Below are positions 6,129 through 7,522 of a stretch of DNA of 7,522 bases, piece by piece. Made by a program: the position numbers and the translations under genes. Under the pieces are notes generated by a model. The model searched no databases and was not told where the DNA came from. It saw only the letters and a program-made list of their open reading frames with translations. The stretch comes from Clostridia bacterium. GTDB lineage: Bacteria > Bacillota_A > Clostridia > Oscillospirales > CAG-272. Where the stretch lies: contig JAGDAM010000083.1 of NCBI GenBank assembly GCA_017959485.1, forward strand, positions 1 through 7,522, read 5' to 3'. The first letter of the stretch is position 1. Each line of letters opens with the position of its first letter.

Positions 6129-7522
6129 TTATCCTCCGGCGGCGAACCGCAGACACGCGTCGGCCATCTCGGATGGCTCGCAGACGTCCGGGAATCTGAT
6201 TTCGGCTTTGTCGAGATTTCTGAGCGGCAGCGGGATCTCCGTTTTTGTCAGATCCGACAGCGCGGAGAGCGCGGCGTAACCTGAGGGCGCTCCGGGGCCT
6301 CTCAGAGCCGTATATACCGAAGAGGCGAATTTATACGGACTCGCCGTGGAAACGACAACACAGGGGCGTCCGGAAGGCCTGCGCGCGAGCGCGCACTTCA
6401 TTGCGACCGCTGTATGCGGGTCGCAGAGATATCCGGCGCTGTCGAAGAGCCGCGCGACTGTCTCGGCCGTCTCGTTCTCGGTCGCGAAATCGCCGTCGAA
6501 AGACTCCCTTACCGCTGCCAGGAGTTCATCCGGGACTGTATACCTGCCTTCGGACGAGAGCTTGCTCATAAGTCTCGAGGTCTGTGCGGGACCCGCGAGC
6601 AGATAGATCAGCCGCTCGAGATTGCTTGATATGAGAATGTCCATCGACGGTGACGAGGTGAGGAAAAACTCTCTGTTGCGGTCGTAAACGCCCGTATTGA
6701 TGAAATCGGTCAGTACGTTGTTTCTGTTCGAGGCGCAGATTAGTCTTTCGACCGGAAGCCCCATTTTTTTAGCGATATATGCCGCGAAAATGTCGCCGAA
6801 GTTGCCGGTCGGAACCGCGAAATCTATCATATCTCCAAGCTTGATCGCGCCTGTGTTCATAAGATCGCAGTAAGCGGAGAAGTAGTAGACTATCTGCGGA
6901 ACAAGTCTGCCCCAGTTTATCGAATTCGCGCTTGAGGTGCGATATCCGAGCGAGGCGAGCTTTTCGGAGAATACGCGATCGGAGAAGAGCTTTTTAACGC
7001 CTGTCTGTGCGTCGTCGAAATTTCCCCTGATGGCTGTTACCGCGGTGTTCGAACCCATCTGCGTGATCATCTGCAGCTTCTGAACCCTGCTGACTCCTTC
7101 GGAAGGATAGTAGACGAGAATCTTTATTCGGTCGGAATCACGGTATCCTTCGAGAGCCGCCTTTCCGGTATCGCCCGACGTGGCGACAAGGATCATTAGA
7201 TTGCCTGAGGTGCCGGTTTTGCCGAGAGCCGTCGACAGAAGCTTCGGCATAATCTGCAGAGCCATATCCTTGAAAGCGCAGGTCGGACCGTGCCACAGTT
7301 CGAGAGAGAAGAGATCATCCGATATTTTGCGCACGGGAGCCGCTCCTCCCGGGAACCTGTCTTCGGAATACGCGGCATCAGCCGCGGCGCGGAGTTCTTC
7401 CGGGGTATAATCGGTAAGGAAAAGAGAGAGTATCTCTACCGCGCTGGATTTATAATCGAGTCCGGAAAGCAATTTGATGAACTCGGGACCGATTGCGGGA
7501 ATAGTCTCGGGCATATAAAGAC
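6129..7522 (-). CDS. thrC: Threonine synthase, 5' end cut by window edge
   Basis: ThrC converts O-phosphohomoserine to threonine using pyridoxal phosphate, the last step of threonine synthesis. Counting from the first visible Met (7514), the PLP lysine is K82 in HGPTCAFKDMALQ. ATSGDTGKAAL (111-121) is the substrate loop, and PTGNFGDIFAA (235-245) is the cofactor phosphate-binding loop. The family is the E. coli/yeast-like long form. The Met at 7514 is probably not the true start. The frame is open to the edge and reads Leu-Tyr-Met-Pro-Glu there, matching the conserved internal 'GGLY(V/M)PE' motif. The usual first ~30 residues, with the M-x-Y-x-STRG motif, should therefore lie outside the window. 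No ribosome binding site precedes 7514 in the available 8 bases. It ends 2 bases before the phosphoesterase start. No frameshift or missing catalytic residue is seen. Confidence 0.96.
   Translation of the reverse strand, partial: LYMPETIPAIGPEFIKLLSGLDYKSSAVEILSLFLTDYTPEELRAAADAAYSEDRFPGGAAPVRKISDDLFSLELWHGPTCAFKDMALQIMPKLLSTALGKTGTSGNLMILVATSGDTGKAALEGYRDSDRIKILVYYPSEGVSRVQKLQMITQMGSNTAVTAIRGNFDDAQTGVKKLFSDRVFSEKLASLGYRTSSANSINWGRLVPQIVYYFSAYCDLMNTGAIKLGDMIDFAVPTGNFGDIFAAYIAKKMGLPVERLICASNRNNVLTDFINTGVYDRNREFFLTSSPSMDILISSNLERLIYLLAGPAQTSRLMSKLSSEGRYTVPDELLAAVRESFDGDFATENETAETVARLFDSAGYLCDPHTAVAMKCALARRPSGRPCVVVSTASPYKFASSVYTALRGPGAPSGYAALSALSDLTKTEIPLPLRNLDKAEIRFPDVCEPSEMADACLRFAAGG
6132..6137 (-). 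promoter_or_regulatory. Shine-Dalgarno site fixing the phosphoesterase start
   Basis: On the minus strand, GGAGGA lies inside the last codons of thrC, 5 bases before the ATG at 6126. It overlaps the thrC coding end, just before its TAA stop (6131-6129), as expected for termination-reinitiation coupling. The upstream in-frame ATG at 6156 has no comparable site. Confidence 0.85.

Overview
The window looks like chromosomal core DNA from a low-to-mid-GC Gram-positive bacterium, most likely an anaerobic member of the Clostridia (Oscillospiraceae or Christensenellales type). This is inferred from the tig-clpP-clpX order, a Firmicutes-style ClpP N-terminus ([14 protein letters not shown]), strong AAAGGA/GGAGGA ribosome binding sites, and moderately GC-rich third codon positions. 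No marker gene fixes the taxon.

Layout, right to left, because every gene is on the minus strand: threonine synthase (thrC, 5' end cut off by the window edge), a calcineurin-like metallophosphoesterase, trigger factor (tig), the ClpP protease subunit, the ClpX unfoldase, and the RadA recombination/repair ATPase. Intergenic gaps are 2, 44, 39, 18 and 16 bases, so the block reads as one transcription unit. A strong intrinsic terminator lies 11 bases after the radA stop (564-610).

Beyond the terminator (1-563) there is no credible gene. Bases 1 to about 431 hold a tandem array of a roughly 125-base unit: one nearly whole copy cut by the left edge, two complete copies and one decayed copy. Each complete unit is a string of three adjacent hairpins. 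Hairpins A and B differ in sequence between copies but keep their pairing through compensatory changes. Hairpin C and its surroundings are almost invariant. This is the least explained part of the window. Bases 432-563 show nothing I can call.

Functionally, tig, clpP and clpX are a classical protein quality-control cluster: trigger factor folds nascent chains, and ClpXP unfolds and degrades tagged or misfolded proteins. RadA, with its Lon-like C-terminal domain, sits where many Clostridia carry lon genes. ThrC makes threonine. The phosphoesterase is translationally coupled to thrC but has no assigned substrate.
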